64,000 bases of DNA, from contig CM019696.1 in NCBI GenBank assembly GCA_009760885.1, forward strand, positions 48,216,574 through 48,280,573, read 5' to 3'. Below are positions 29,201 through 41,500 of the stretch, in pieces. The position numbers and the translations under genes were made by a program. Under the pieces are notes generated by a model, which was not told the origin of the DNA, ran no database searches, and saw only the letters and a program-made list of their open reading frames with translations. Every line of letters begins with the position of its first letter. Positions within the stretch are counted from its first letter, which is position 1. This DNA is from Achatina immaculata (lineage: Eukaryota; Mollusca; Gastropoda; Stylommatophora; Achatinidae).

Positions 29201-30864
29201 AGACAATGCGAACGAAGAAGAAGAAGAAGACTAAGGTCAGGAAGCAAAAGACATGAAAGAGAGTACTTTATCTATTACTGTTTGTCACAAGTGATTTCTA
29301 CTTATTGTATACATGAGACAGAGTTCTTGTTCAGTACAAAATATAGAATTAACAAGTACGGAATATAAGTTAGTGTGCCAGTTTTCCCATAATACAGTAG
29401 TTAATGTAAAACTGGCACACTTTTCGAGGTTTGGTGAAGCCTGCTAGGAACTAATGTTGCCCAGTCTTCTTCTTCTTCTTCTTCGGACATAAACTGGCGA
29501 TGATGGGTGGTACCCTGATTTTTGCGATGCGCCTTTTGCCTGGGTACCTCTGACTTCAGCACCTTTCCTTGCTAGGGCAGACTGTGGTCTTGCTCGGACT
29601 GCCATGAAGACAGTGGTGTAGGCTGGCCTGGCCAAAACTTTGTTTTCCAGCCTCTGGTGGCTGTACTTAAGCCCTTCTCCACGTCAGATCCAGCATGCAA
29701 CGCTGGCTAGCCAGACAGCTTTGAGACAGTTTCACAGAGACACTCTGAGTTTGGGATGAGGAATCAAATGAGTGCCTCAGTGATATCCATTCCCCACTAT
29801 CTATAGTCTGCTGGCTCTGTTTTGTTTACATCATTCTGATAGCCATTGTTGTAAAGACCCATAGGCTTGTCATGTCCTGGATTCACTGGTTTCACACCAG
29901 ATTTTTCTCATCCCTGCAGGCAATCTCCATGTCCTCATCTGTCCACCAATCTGATGTTACATTTTACAAAAATAGCAATTACAATTAGTGTTGATCACAC
30001 CAGGTTTCTGGGCTACAGAAGTAGGTCAGAGTTTTTACGCAAACGGATCTATGTTCCCTGTCTCACAAAGACTATGTTAAGATAAGTGTGCTCTTAACAC
30101 AGTTCTTCCCAGGGGAGTTGTCCAGTCAATTTCAGTTCAATGAAAAAAAATCATCTGTGACCGCACATCCTTGTCTCAGTATGCCTAACAGAACTGGTAC
30201 AAAACAGAAGTAAAAGGTCTGCCTCACTTGACAGGTAAAGCTCTCTCTTCATTTCTAGGGGGCATCACAGCTGGCTCTTCTACACGAGGAGGTTGGTAAA
30301 CTGGTTCAAGTTCTACAGGACGATACCGAGCCTGAAACAAGCCGAATTCTGTTTTGAGGCATGGAAACTTTTTTTTTTTTTAAATCATGATTTTCTATCA
30401 ATTTTGTGTGAAAAGTGCAAAAATAAAAATAAAATGTTAAGGATTTTTTAAAAAAGTTTTTGTTACACTGTGATATCAGGAATAGTCTCTTTCTAGCCAG
30501 TTCTATTTATGATGAAGGGGTAGTGCAGTGTTCACTCTTTCTCTCTTTCTCACTCACTCTTTCTCTCTCTCTTTCTTTCTCTCTCCCTCTCTCTCTCTCA
30601 CTCACTTTTTCTCTCTCTCTCTCTCACTCACTCTCTCTCTCACTCATTCTTTCTCTCACTCACTCTTTCTATCTCTTTCTCACTCACTTTTTCTCTCTCT
30701 CTCTCACTCAGTCTCTCTCACTCATTCTTTCTCTCACTCATTCTTTCTCTCTCTCTCTCACTCACTCCCTCTCTTTCTCTCTCTCATTCACTCTTTCTCT
30801 CTCTCTCTCTCTATCACTTTAACATTACTAGTCTCATTAAACAATTACTACTGGACTGCTATAT

Positions 30865-30902
<38 letters not shown>

Positions 30903-32486
30903 AACACAGTGATTTCTACTTATTGTATACATGAGACAGAGTTCTTGTTCAGTACAAAATATAGAATTAACAAGTACGGAATATAAGTTAGTGTGCCAGT
31001 TTTCCCATAATACAGTAGTTAATGTAAAACTGGCACACTTTTCGAGGTTTGGTGAAGCCTGCTAGGAACTAATGTTGCCCAGTCTTCTTCTTCTTCTTCT
31101 TCGGACATAAACTGGCGATGATGGGTGGTACCCTGATTTTTGCGATGCGCCTTTTGCCTGGGTACCTCTGACTTCAGCACCTTTCCTTGCTAGGGCAGAC
31201 TGTGGTCTTGCTCGGACTGCCATGAAGACAGTGGTGTAGGCTGGCCTGGCCAAAACTTTGTTTTCCAGCCTCTGGTGGCTGTACTTAAGCCCTTCTCCAC
31301 GTCAGATCCAGCATGCAACGCTGGCTAGCCAGACAGCTTTGAGACAGTTTCACAGAGACACTCTGAGTTTGGGATGAGGAATCAAATGAGTGCCTCAGTG
31401 ATATCCATTCCCCACTATCTATAGTCTGCTGGCTCTGTTTTGTTTACATCATTCTGATAGCCATTGTTGTAAAGACCCATAGGCTTGTCATGTCCTGGAT
31501 TCACTGGTTTCACACCAGATTTTTCTCATCCCTGCAGGCAATCTCCATGTCCTCATCTGTCCACCAATCTGATGTTACATTTTACAAAAATAGCAATTAC
31601 AATTAGTGTTGATCACACCAGGTTTCTGGGCTACAGAAGTAGGTCAGAGTTTTTACGCAAACGGATCTATGTTCCCTGTCTCACAAAGACTATGTTAAGA
31701 TAAGTGTGCTCTTAACACAGTTCTTCCCAGGGGAGTTGTCCAGTCAATTTCAGTTCAATGAAAAAAAATCATCTGTGACCGCACATCCTTGTCTCAGTAT
31801 GCCTAACAGAACTGGTACAAAACAGAAGTAAAAGGTCTGCCTCACTTGACAGGTAAAGCTCTCTCTTCATTTCTAGGGGGCATCACAGCTGGCTCTTCTA
31901 CACGAGGAGGTTGGTAAACTGGTTCAAGTTCTACAGGACGATACCGAGCCTGAAACAAGCCGAATTCTGTTTTGAGGCATGGAAACTTTTTTTTTTTTTA
32001 AATCATGATTTTCTATCAATTTTGTGTGAAAAGTGCAAAAATAAAAATAAAATGTTAAAGGATTTTTTAAAAAAGTTTTTGTTACACTGTGATATCAGGA
32101 ATAGTCTCTTTCTAGCCAGTTCTATTTATGATGAAGGGGTAGTGCAGTGTTCACTCTTTCTCTCTTTCTCACTCACTCTTTCTCTCTCTCTTTCTTTCTC
32201 TCTCCCTCTCTCTCTCTCTCACTCACTTTTTTCTCTCTCTCTCTCTCACTCACTCTCTCTCTCACTCATTCTTTCTCTCACTCACTCTTTCTATCTCTTT
32301 CTCACTCACTTTTTCTCTCTCTCTCTCACTCAGTCTCTCTCACTCATTCTTTCTCTCACTCATTCTTTCTCTCTCTCTCTCACTCACTCCCTCTCTTTCT
32401 CTCTCTCATTCACTCTTTCTCTCTCTCTCTCTCTATCACTTTAACATTACTAGTCTCATTAAACAATTACTACTGGACTGCTATAT

Positions 32487-32526
<40 letters not shown>

Positions 32527-35500
32527 AACACAGTGACCACTACTTTCATTAAACACTTACTACTGGACTACTATGTACAAGTCTCTCTCTCTTTAACAAA
32601 GTAGCACAGTGTCTACCACTCACCCCTGGAACTTCTAGGAGGCTGGTGAGATTTAAATCTTTGTACACCTGGAGCCTGTACTCATCCATCTGCTGCTTCT
32701 TTGTCCTGGCCTTGTCATAATCTTCACTCTCCACAGCCTGACGCTTCTCCACCTCCATCTTACCTAGCTTCTCGCCCACCTTCAGAAACAAGCAAACAAA
32801 TCGGCTGTCAGACATCAACGATGGACAACAGCAAACAAATCAGGTGTCAGACATCAACGACAGACAAAAGCAAACAAATCGGCTGTCAGACATCAACGAC
32901 AGACAAAAGCAAACAAATCGGCTGTCAGACATCAACGATGGACAACAGCAAACAAATCAGGTGTCAGACATCAACGACAGACAAAAGCAAACAAATCGGC
33001 TGTCAGACATCAACGACAGACAAAAGCAAACAAATCGGCTGTCAGACATCAACGACATACAAAAGCAAACAAATCAGGTGTCAGACATCAACGACAGACA
33101 AAAGCAAAGACATTCTAGCTTAGTTATTCCCAAACACCGAGCTGCCACCCACTGAATTCCTAGTCACATCCCTGATGTCCTCACTGCTCCCTAGTCACAT
33201 CCCTGATGTCCTCACTGCTTCCCTAGTCACATCCCTGATGTCCTCACTGCTCCCTAGTCACATCCCTGATGTCCTCACTGCTTCCTAGTCACATCCCTGA
33301 TGTCCTCACTGCCTCCCTAGTCACATCCCTGATGTCCTCACTGCCTCCCTAGTCACATCCCTGATGTCCTCACTGCTCCCTAGTCACATCCCTGATGTCC
33401 TCACTGCTTCCTAGTCACATCCCTGATGTCCTCACTGCCTCCCTAGTCACATCCCTGATGTCCTCACTGCTCCCTAGTCACATCCTTGATGTCCTCACTG
33501 CTCCCTAGTCACATCCTTGATGTCCTCACTGCTCCCTAGTCACATCCTTGATGTCCTCACTGCTCCCTAGTCACATCCTTGATGTCCTCACTGCTCCCTA
33601 GTCACATCCTTGATGTCCTCACTGCTCCCTAGTCACATCCTTGATGTCCTCACTGCTCCCTAGTCATATCCCTGATGTCCTCACTGCTCCCTAGTCACAT
33701 CCCTGATGCCCCTAAAATGTCTTGTCCACTCAACTGGTTCTGATGCCCTCACTGCTCCCTTTTCTGTTACTGCCTCTCCCCCTTAAAAAAAAACTTCCTA
33801 CCATCCACTTTCAAAACTAACGCTGTTGCTGGAGACATGACAGATGCTGTGAATGTAATGAATTCCTTGACCACATGATTTGTATAGAATTTTGAAAAGT
33901 TTACTTCTTACACTAGCAAACAACACAGGAACACTCCTACATTCATCTCAGCCTCAATGCCTGACCAGGAAACAACACAAATCCTGTTTTTTTTAGTTCA
34001 TGGTAGATTAACATTCCAACTCTCTTTATTTCAGAAAAACAAAATCATTGTACAATCACAGACACATACATTTCAACAACAAATGTGAACAATGATAATT
34101 TAGCTTGCCATACCTTCTGTAACTCTTCAATAGTTTGTTTCAACTTTTTGGCATAGTCATATTTCTCCTCTGTAAAATGAAAGTTAAAATGAATAAATCC
34201 ATAATTTTTCCCCAAACTCTGTTTTAAGCTGTTGAAACTGGGAAGAAAAACAGGGCAACAGAAAAGAACTCATTTTCAACTGATTAATTTTTAATTGCTC
34301 ATTAATGTTTTAAAACTGTAGGTAACTTTTTCTTTAATCACTAGGATTGCTTTGAAATAATGATGATGATGATACATTTTTACAATCATATGTACACTCA
34401 AGGTCAGTGTGCACTCAAGGCCTGCACTACCATTAAGTCAAAGAAAGCAGTCACACTGGATGCAGACCTCATAGGAATGTAGTACTTATCTCTGGGAGGC
34501 GTAGACTTATACTGATTAATTATCCCAGGATGGGAAATGGCCTAATGCTGATGCTGTACGTGCTCTGATTTCTCTTAGTTTCGAGCCATCCATCATATGA
34601 ATGTGAGACTTTCTCTATGTCCTACGAAGTTTTGCCTTCCTTTGTGCATATCTGCATTGAGAATTAAATGCCAAGAGAAGACAGAAGTTACAAACCCTGA
34701 TAATCACCAGAAAATGTGCAAGAGAAAAACAAAAAGATATCTGTCAACAAACACAGATGAAGGATGACTTCAGTCACTTGCTCTTTATCAGCCAAAATGT
34801 CAAAGATAGTCTATGTCTTTTCTTCTCTGCAGGCGACTGACAGTGAGTAATGAAAGAAAAACTCCACCACGGCTGGTCCCAAGCCTAGATGAGAATGGAG
34901 GAGGAGCGGACACAGGGCCAGTTACCCAATTCTGTGAAAAAAAACACTTCAGCTAAGAAAATATCAACAAGAGCTCAGAAAGAGAACAAAATTAATCCTG
35001 GGAGAGGAAAGAACTTCTTCATAAAGATCTATGATGCAGTGTGGTGAAAGACAGGAGTTCTATGATGTGGTATGGTGAAAGACAGGAGTTCTATGATGCA
35101 GTGTGATGAAAGACAGGAGTTCTATGATGTGGTGTGATGAAAGACAGGAGTTCTATGATGTGGTGTGATGAAAGACAGGAGTTCAATGATGTGGTGCTGT
35201 GAAAGACAAGAGTTCTATGATGTGGTGCGATGAAAGACAGGAGTTCAATGATGTGGTGTGATGAAAGACAGGAGTTCTATGATGTGGTGTGATGAAAGAC
35301 AGGAGTTCTATGATGTGGTGTGATGAAAGACAGGAGTTCTATGATGTGGTGTGATGAAAGACAGAAGTTCTATGATGTGGTGTGATAAAAGACAGGAGTT
35401 CTATGATGTGGTGTGATGAAAGACAGGAGTTCTATGATGTGGTGTGGTGAAAGACAGGAGTTCTATGATGTGGTGTGGTGAAAGACAGGAGTTCTATGAT

Positions 35501-38500
35501 GTGGTGTGGTGAAATACAGGAGTTCTATGATGTGGTGTGGTGAAAGACAGGAGTTCTATGATGTGGTGTGGTGAAAGACAGGAGTTCTATGATGTGGTGT
35601 GGTAAAAGACAGGAGTTCTATGATGTGGTGTGGTAAAAGACAGGAGTTCTATGATGTGGTGTGGTGAAAGACAGGAGTTCTATGATGTGGTGTGGTGAAA
35701 TCTAGGAGTTCTATGATGTGGTGTGGTGAAAGACAGGAGTTCGTGGGAAGCAGAGATAAAAAATGATTGACTACACCTGGAGATGGATAGAAGAAACAGC
35801 CCTGGATAAAAAATAAATGGAGAGCCCTTTTTGATGGCCTATGCCCCAGATAGGGGATAAGGAAGGGAGGAATGAAAGAAAACATCATTATTTAAAAGAA
35901 AAAAAACCATCATCCCACATGCTGGACCCAAAAAAAAAGTTCTCTACTCTGTTTATTAATTTTCTTCTTTCACAAATGATAGGAATGACTCAGAGTGCTT
36001 CATGACCATTCATTGGGCCCATCAATTTCTTGTCAACCTTTTTCTTGTTCTCATCTCTTGTTAGGAGTTCTACAGCCCCACCAATTTTTTATTCTTATCA
36101 GAATTTTTCTCCCAGTGCAATTTTGTGCTTACTAATTTTGACCAGTAATGTGGAAACTTCTTCTTCTTCTTCTTCTTCTTCGTTCGCACTGTCTGTCTAT
36201 ATCTGCAGTCCTGTCTCTTGGATAAATTTCACTGTTTTTTGTAATTCATGTATGGAACCATAGAGCTTATCTTCTTTAGTGGTTTCACTGGGCCAGTAAT
36301 TATTTCTCAGTGACTTGTAGTTGATGCAGTTCTGGAGGATATGTTCCACAGTTTGGGGCACCTGGGCACATGTACACAGATTAGTAGTGCCAACCTTAAA
36401 CTTTGTATACATATGACTTCGGAGTCGGCTGTGTCCTGTTCGGAGACGGAAGATGGTGACTTGTTCCTTTCTGTTTAGCATGTGATAGTCATCATGTGGT
36501 GGTGTTTGTGGCTTTCTGTAGGTTTTTATCATGCTTTTCTTCTGATTATAAGTGATTGGTATGTCTGGTTGCTCCATTTCAGTGCCCTCTTTGGCCAGTT
36601 GGTCAGCTTTCTCATTGCCTGGTATCCCACAGTGGGAGGGAATCCATTGCAAAGTGACTCCATGTTGTAAGCCAATTTTTGACAAGGCATCCTTAAGGTC
36701 TGGTAGTTTGTTGCACTGAAGAGCCTCCAGTACTGATCTTGCATCTGTGAGAATTACTACAGGACATGTATCAATTCTGGAGTCTGATAGTTTTTCAACT
36801 GCAGCAATAATTGCCCTAACTTCTGCATCAAAGTTGTTGCAGTATTTACCAGTGGGTATGGAAATCTTGTCAATGGTGTTGTTTGGATATTCAATATATG
36901 CTCCTGCCCCACCATTCTTTATGGCATTATGTGCAGATCCATCTGTATACACACGTAGCCAGGTGTCACATGGATATTTGTCATCTAGAACACTAAGTGT
37001 GGCTGTTGATCTTACAAGACTGTTCTGCATCTCACCATTCTGCACACCTTTCACTTCAGTCTGAATAGATATTTGTGTATAATCTGCTTCTTTCCATGGT
37101 GTATGCTCTGGTACAGATGATAATGGAGCGACTACAGTTGGAAGGTCAGGTATCAGCTTACGCATACGCTTGGCCTGATGAATGAAGCTGCTTCTTTTAA
37201 GCCGTCCTAATGCCAAGTTATTGAATCTCTCCTTCAGGGGATGGCTTACAGAGCTAAGGAATTTTTCTCCCATGGTCATGACCTTTGTGTCTCTACGTTC
37301 CTTTAGCGCTTGAACACCAACTATTTTCTGCATTTCTACTATTGGTGTGGACCTCATGGCACCTGTGATAATCCGTAGTGACTGATTTTGAACCTTGTCT
37401 AGATTATGCAGCGTAGTGTTTGATGCTGTGCACCAAGATGTTGAGCCATATTCTAAATGTGGTAGAATACTTTGCTGATATACATTCTTGAGGATTCTTT
37501 CACTAGCTCCCCATGTGGTTCCACTCAATTTTCTTAATATGGCTAGTTTTCTTCTGGCTTTTGCTTCTGCACTGTTGATGTGTTGCTTCCAAGTCAGTTT
37601 TGAGTCAAGAGTCACTCCTAAGTAACTGGGTTGGTTGTCCATCCTTAAGGGTATTTCATTTACAAAGATCTTACCTGCTTTCTGTTTAGATGAGAGAGTG
37701 AACAGAGTGGTACTTGATTTCTCTGTGTTGATACTTACACACCATTTGTTTGTCCATGATGTCAAGATGTCTGCTGCTCTTTGGAGTCTCTGTGCAGCAA
37801 CTGTCGCATATTCATCTGTACACCACATGACCAGATCATCTGCATACAGTGCCGCTTTGATTCCATAGGGAAGTTCCTTGACCAGGTCATTAATGAATAC
37901 AAGGAATAGTGTAGGCGAAAGGACTCCTCCTTGTGGTACACCGTGCCGCAGAAGTACTTTCTGGCTTTTGTGTCCATCCATTACTACTCTAGCTCTTCTA
38001 TTGTGTAAATAGGACTTTATCCAGTTGTACAGTCTTCCATTCACATTGCAGTTTCTTAGTTTCCACAGCAGACCTTTTTTCCATACTTTATCAAAGGCTT
38101 TCTTCAGGTCTATCCACGCTGCTAGTACAAGGTTTTTCTCTTGGAATGCATCCTCAATCTCTTGAGAGAGATAGGTCACTTGATCTTCCGTACTGTAGTA
38201 CTGCCTAAATCCTGCTTGTTGTGGAACGAGAAGGTTTTCACTTTCTAGGTACCATTTTAGCCTCAGGTCAATGATGCGTTCCATCGTTTTGCATAGGCAG
38301 CTAGTGAGACTGATTGGCCTGTAGCTGGAGGCAGTATCACTGTTTTTCCCTGGTTTTAGCAGTGGTACCATGCTTGCTTCCTTCCAGATTTGAGGTAACT
38401 TACCTGTGCTCCAGCACATACTGAAAATATCCAACAGCTTTCCCACTGCTGCCATTCCCAGGTTCTTGATCATTTCATTGGACACTCCATCTGGTCCTGG

Positions 38501-41500
38501 TGATTTCCTTGGTTTCAGTTTACTAACTGCTAGGTCTAACTCACTGCGTGTGATTGGTGCATCCATGACCTCCACTTTTCTGACTTGTTCCTCCTCTTTC
38601 TGTGGCTTGATGCGCACTGTACGCTCCTTCTCTGGATGGATATCAATGTTGCAGTCCCGTGGCAAAATGCGAGCAAAGTGATCTGCTACCTGCTTACCTG
38701 TAAGAGTTTTCCCATCCTCTATTAGTGTAACCTTTGTACTTCTTCCAGTACTCTCATCATTTAACTGTTTGATTAGTTTCCACAGTTTCCTTCCATCCTT
38801 TTCAAAGTTTAGGGACTCTGTTTTCTCTCTCCAACTTTCCCGTCTGGCTTGCAGCTTTGCTCTCTGAAATTTGGCCTTAGAATGTTGATAATTATTGTGG
38901 TGTTCTTGGCATGGTCTATTTTCTGCTTGCTTTCGAGCTGCTTCCACGTCATCATGGAGTTTTCCCAGCTCACTAGACCAGTATGGTTTATAGTCCCTGC
39001 GAGCTCCTCTGGGAATGGTTTCACGAGCGGCCTGAAGGATACAAGCATTGAATTCCTTCACTATGCTGTTAATATCCTTACCTTCTATGGACAGCTGTCC
39101 CACCAGGGTACCTGTACGATGTCTGTACATTGTCCAGTTTGCTTTTTTATAGTTCCATCTGGGGAGAGGGTTACTGTTGTTAAGGAGTTCATTTTCTATT
39201 GTCAGGAAGACTGGTCGATGGTCGCTACCTCCAAGTTGTTTTCCAACTTCACGTGTAATGTTCCACTTCAGATCTGGAGAGTGGAATGCCAGATCTGGTG
39301 TTGATTTTGTATGCCATGCCCTTGAGTAAAATGTTGGGGCATCCATTGGCTGGTTGATCAGGAGAAGTCCATTATCATCCTGTCAGCTCTCAACTTCCTC
39401 TCCTCTCTTGTCTATGTGGTCATAGCCCCAGCTCTGGGAATGACTGTTAAAATCACCACAGACCATCAGTCTCTCTTTGTGTGGGATTGTTCCTAAAGCA
39501 AGTGGGCGGTCATTAGGACAGTAATAGTTAAGGAGGTGGAAATCTGTATTACTACTTTTAGATGGATCATCTGGTATTCGGCTCCTTCCATGTACACTCC
39601 CACCTGACATGCGCTGATGTTATTCTTAACAAGTGTGAGTACTCCTCCTTTTCTTCTGTCCTGTCGGTCTGATCTAAAGCACTGGTAGCCTATGATTTTA
39701 AAGGCAGCATCTTTGGTTAGGTGTGTCTCCTGTATGCAGCATATACTTACCTGCTCTGCAAAAAGTATGTTCTCTAGTTCAACCTTTTTGCTATAGCCAT
39801 CTCTAACACTGCTGACACCCTCAGCATTCCACTGCATTATTTTAAGTTCTTGCTTTTTGGCTATTTTCTTCTGTTGTATTTTTTGGCCAGTAGCTCTACT
39901 CTCATGTCTCCTGACTCCACAAGACGAACTGAGAGGACCTCCAGCAGCATTGGGTGGACCCTTTCGAGGCAGGGGGCCCGGCACTGCACCTGCCTGGTTA
40001 GTCTTCACAGGGCGAGCACCATGTTTGAAAACTGCAGATAGAGACATTTCATTAGCGATAATGCGTGTTACCCTGATTTTTGCGATGCGCCTTTTGGCTG
40101 GGTAACTCCGACTTCAGCACCTTTCCTTGCTAGGGCAGACTGTGGTCTTGCTAGGACTGCCATGAAGACAGTGTGGCTCTCTCTCTCTCTGAACCTTAAG
40201 TGCCCAGGGCACATGGGGCTTCCGCAAGGGTTTTCCACAAATGCCTGTCTTTCGCCTTTTTTTCTGCTCTTGCCCAGGTGAGCCCTCTATTGCTCAACAT
40301 CCTTTCTGTTGTTCTTCTCCATGTCTCTTTTGGTCTACCCTTACTTCTGCTCCCCTGTGGTGTCCATCTTAGTGCTATTTTTGGTAGTGAGTTGTCAGTC
40401 ATTCGGAGCACATGTCCCAACCATCGCCAGCGTCTTTCCTCAATAATTGTTGTCAGTGGTTTCATCTGCATTTCTGCCAATAAGATGTTATTTCTTATGG
40501 TGTTTGGCCAAAATATTTTTTTAATTCTACGTAAACATTTCGTCTGGAAAGAATTCAACTTGTTTTCTATGGTTTTGGTGATTTTCCAGCATTCACTTCC
40601 ATAGAGTAGTACACTTAGAACATTACTCTTAAATATCCTGATTTTCATATTTATGCTTAGTTTATTTGATCTCCATATATTCTGTAGCATTGCAAAAGCC
40701 TGGTTTGCTCTAGTAAGTCTGCCGTTGATGTCCTCTGTGCTGTCTCCATTTTCTACTACTCTGCTGCCAAGGTATACAAATTCGTTGACCTCCTCCACTA
40801 ACTTGTTATCTACTCTGAGTACATTTCTGTTGTTCACATTTTGCTTCATTAACTTTGTCTTTCCTACGTTGATCTTTAGTCCTATGTTGTTTGAATTCTG
40901 GGTTAGCTTGTTTATCTTATCTTGCATATCTTTGTGACTGCTTGATAATAGACAAATGTCGTCCGCAAAGTCAAGGTCCTCCAGCACTGTGTCAAGGGTC
41001 CATTGTAATCCTCTGCGTTTGTCTGATGTTGCCTCCTTCATTAACCAGTCTACTGCCAAGATAAATAATGTTGGTGATAGTACACATCCCTGTTTCACTC
41101 CTGTTTGTACCCTAAAGCTGCTGGAGGTATGTTCTCCACAGATAACTTTGCACTGAAAACCCTCGTATAGGGCTTTGATTACATTAACTATTTTATGGGG
41201 GAGGCCATGCCATCTTAGGATTTTCCACAGTGTATCTCTGTTGACACTGTCAAAGGCTTTCTCAAAATCTATGAATAATGCATATGTTGTGCTATGCCAC
41301 TCATTTGCCTGTTCTAATATTTGTCTAAGTACAAATATATGGTCTATGCATGATCTTCCTTTCCTAAATCCTGCCTGCTCTTTCCGCAGTTTTTCCTCAA
41401 GTGTTGGTACAATTCTGTTGATGATTATTCTGCAAAATACTTTACTAGTGAGTGGCAGTAGGGTAATGCCTCTCCAGTTCCCGCAATCTCTGAGGTCACC

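Larger units (their letters stand above)
29292..32527. repeat. Tandem duplication, two copies of about 1.62 kb
   Basis: Copy 1 runs from about 29292 to 30907 and copy 2 from about 30908 to 32527. Both contain the same RIME-like element, CEP104 exon 10 and a CT-rich run, with only a few small length differences (for example in poly-A and CT runs). Confidence 0.95.

Noticed and set aside
30460..30866. SLSLSL frames
   Set aside because: Translation of a CT microsatellite.
38849..39304. Plus-strand frames across the LINEs (for example 38849-39304, 41175-41972)
   Set aside because: Antisense shadows of the LINE coding frames on the minus strand.
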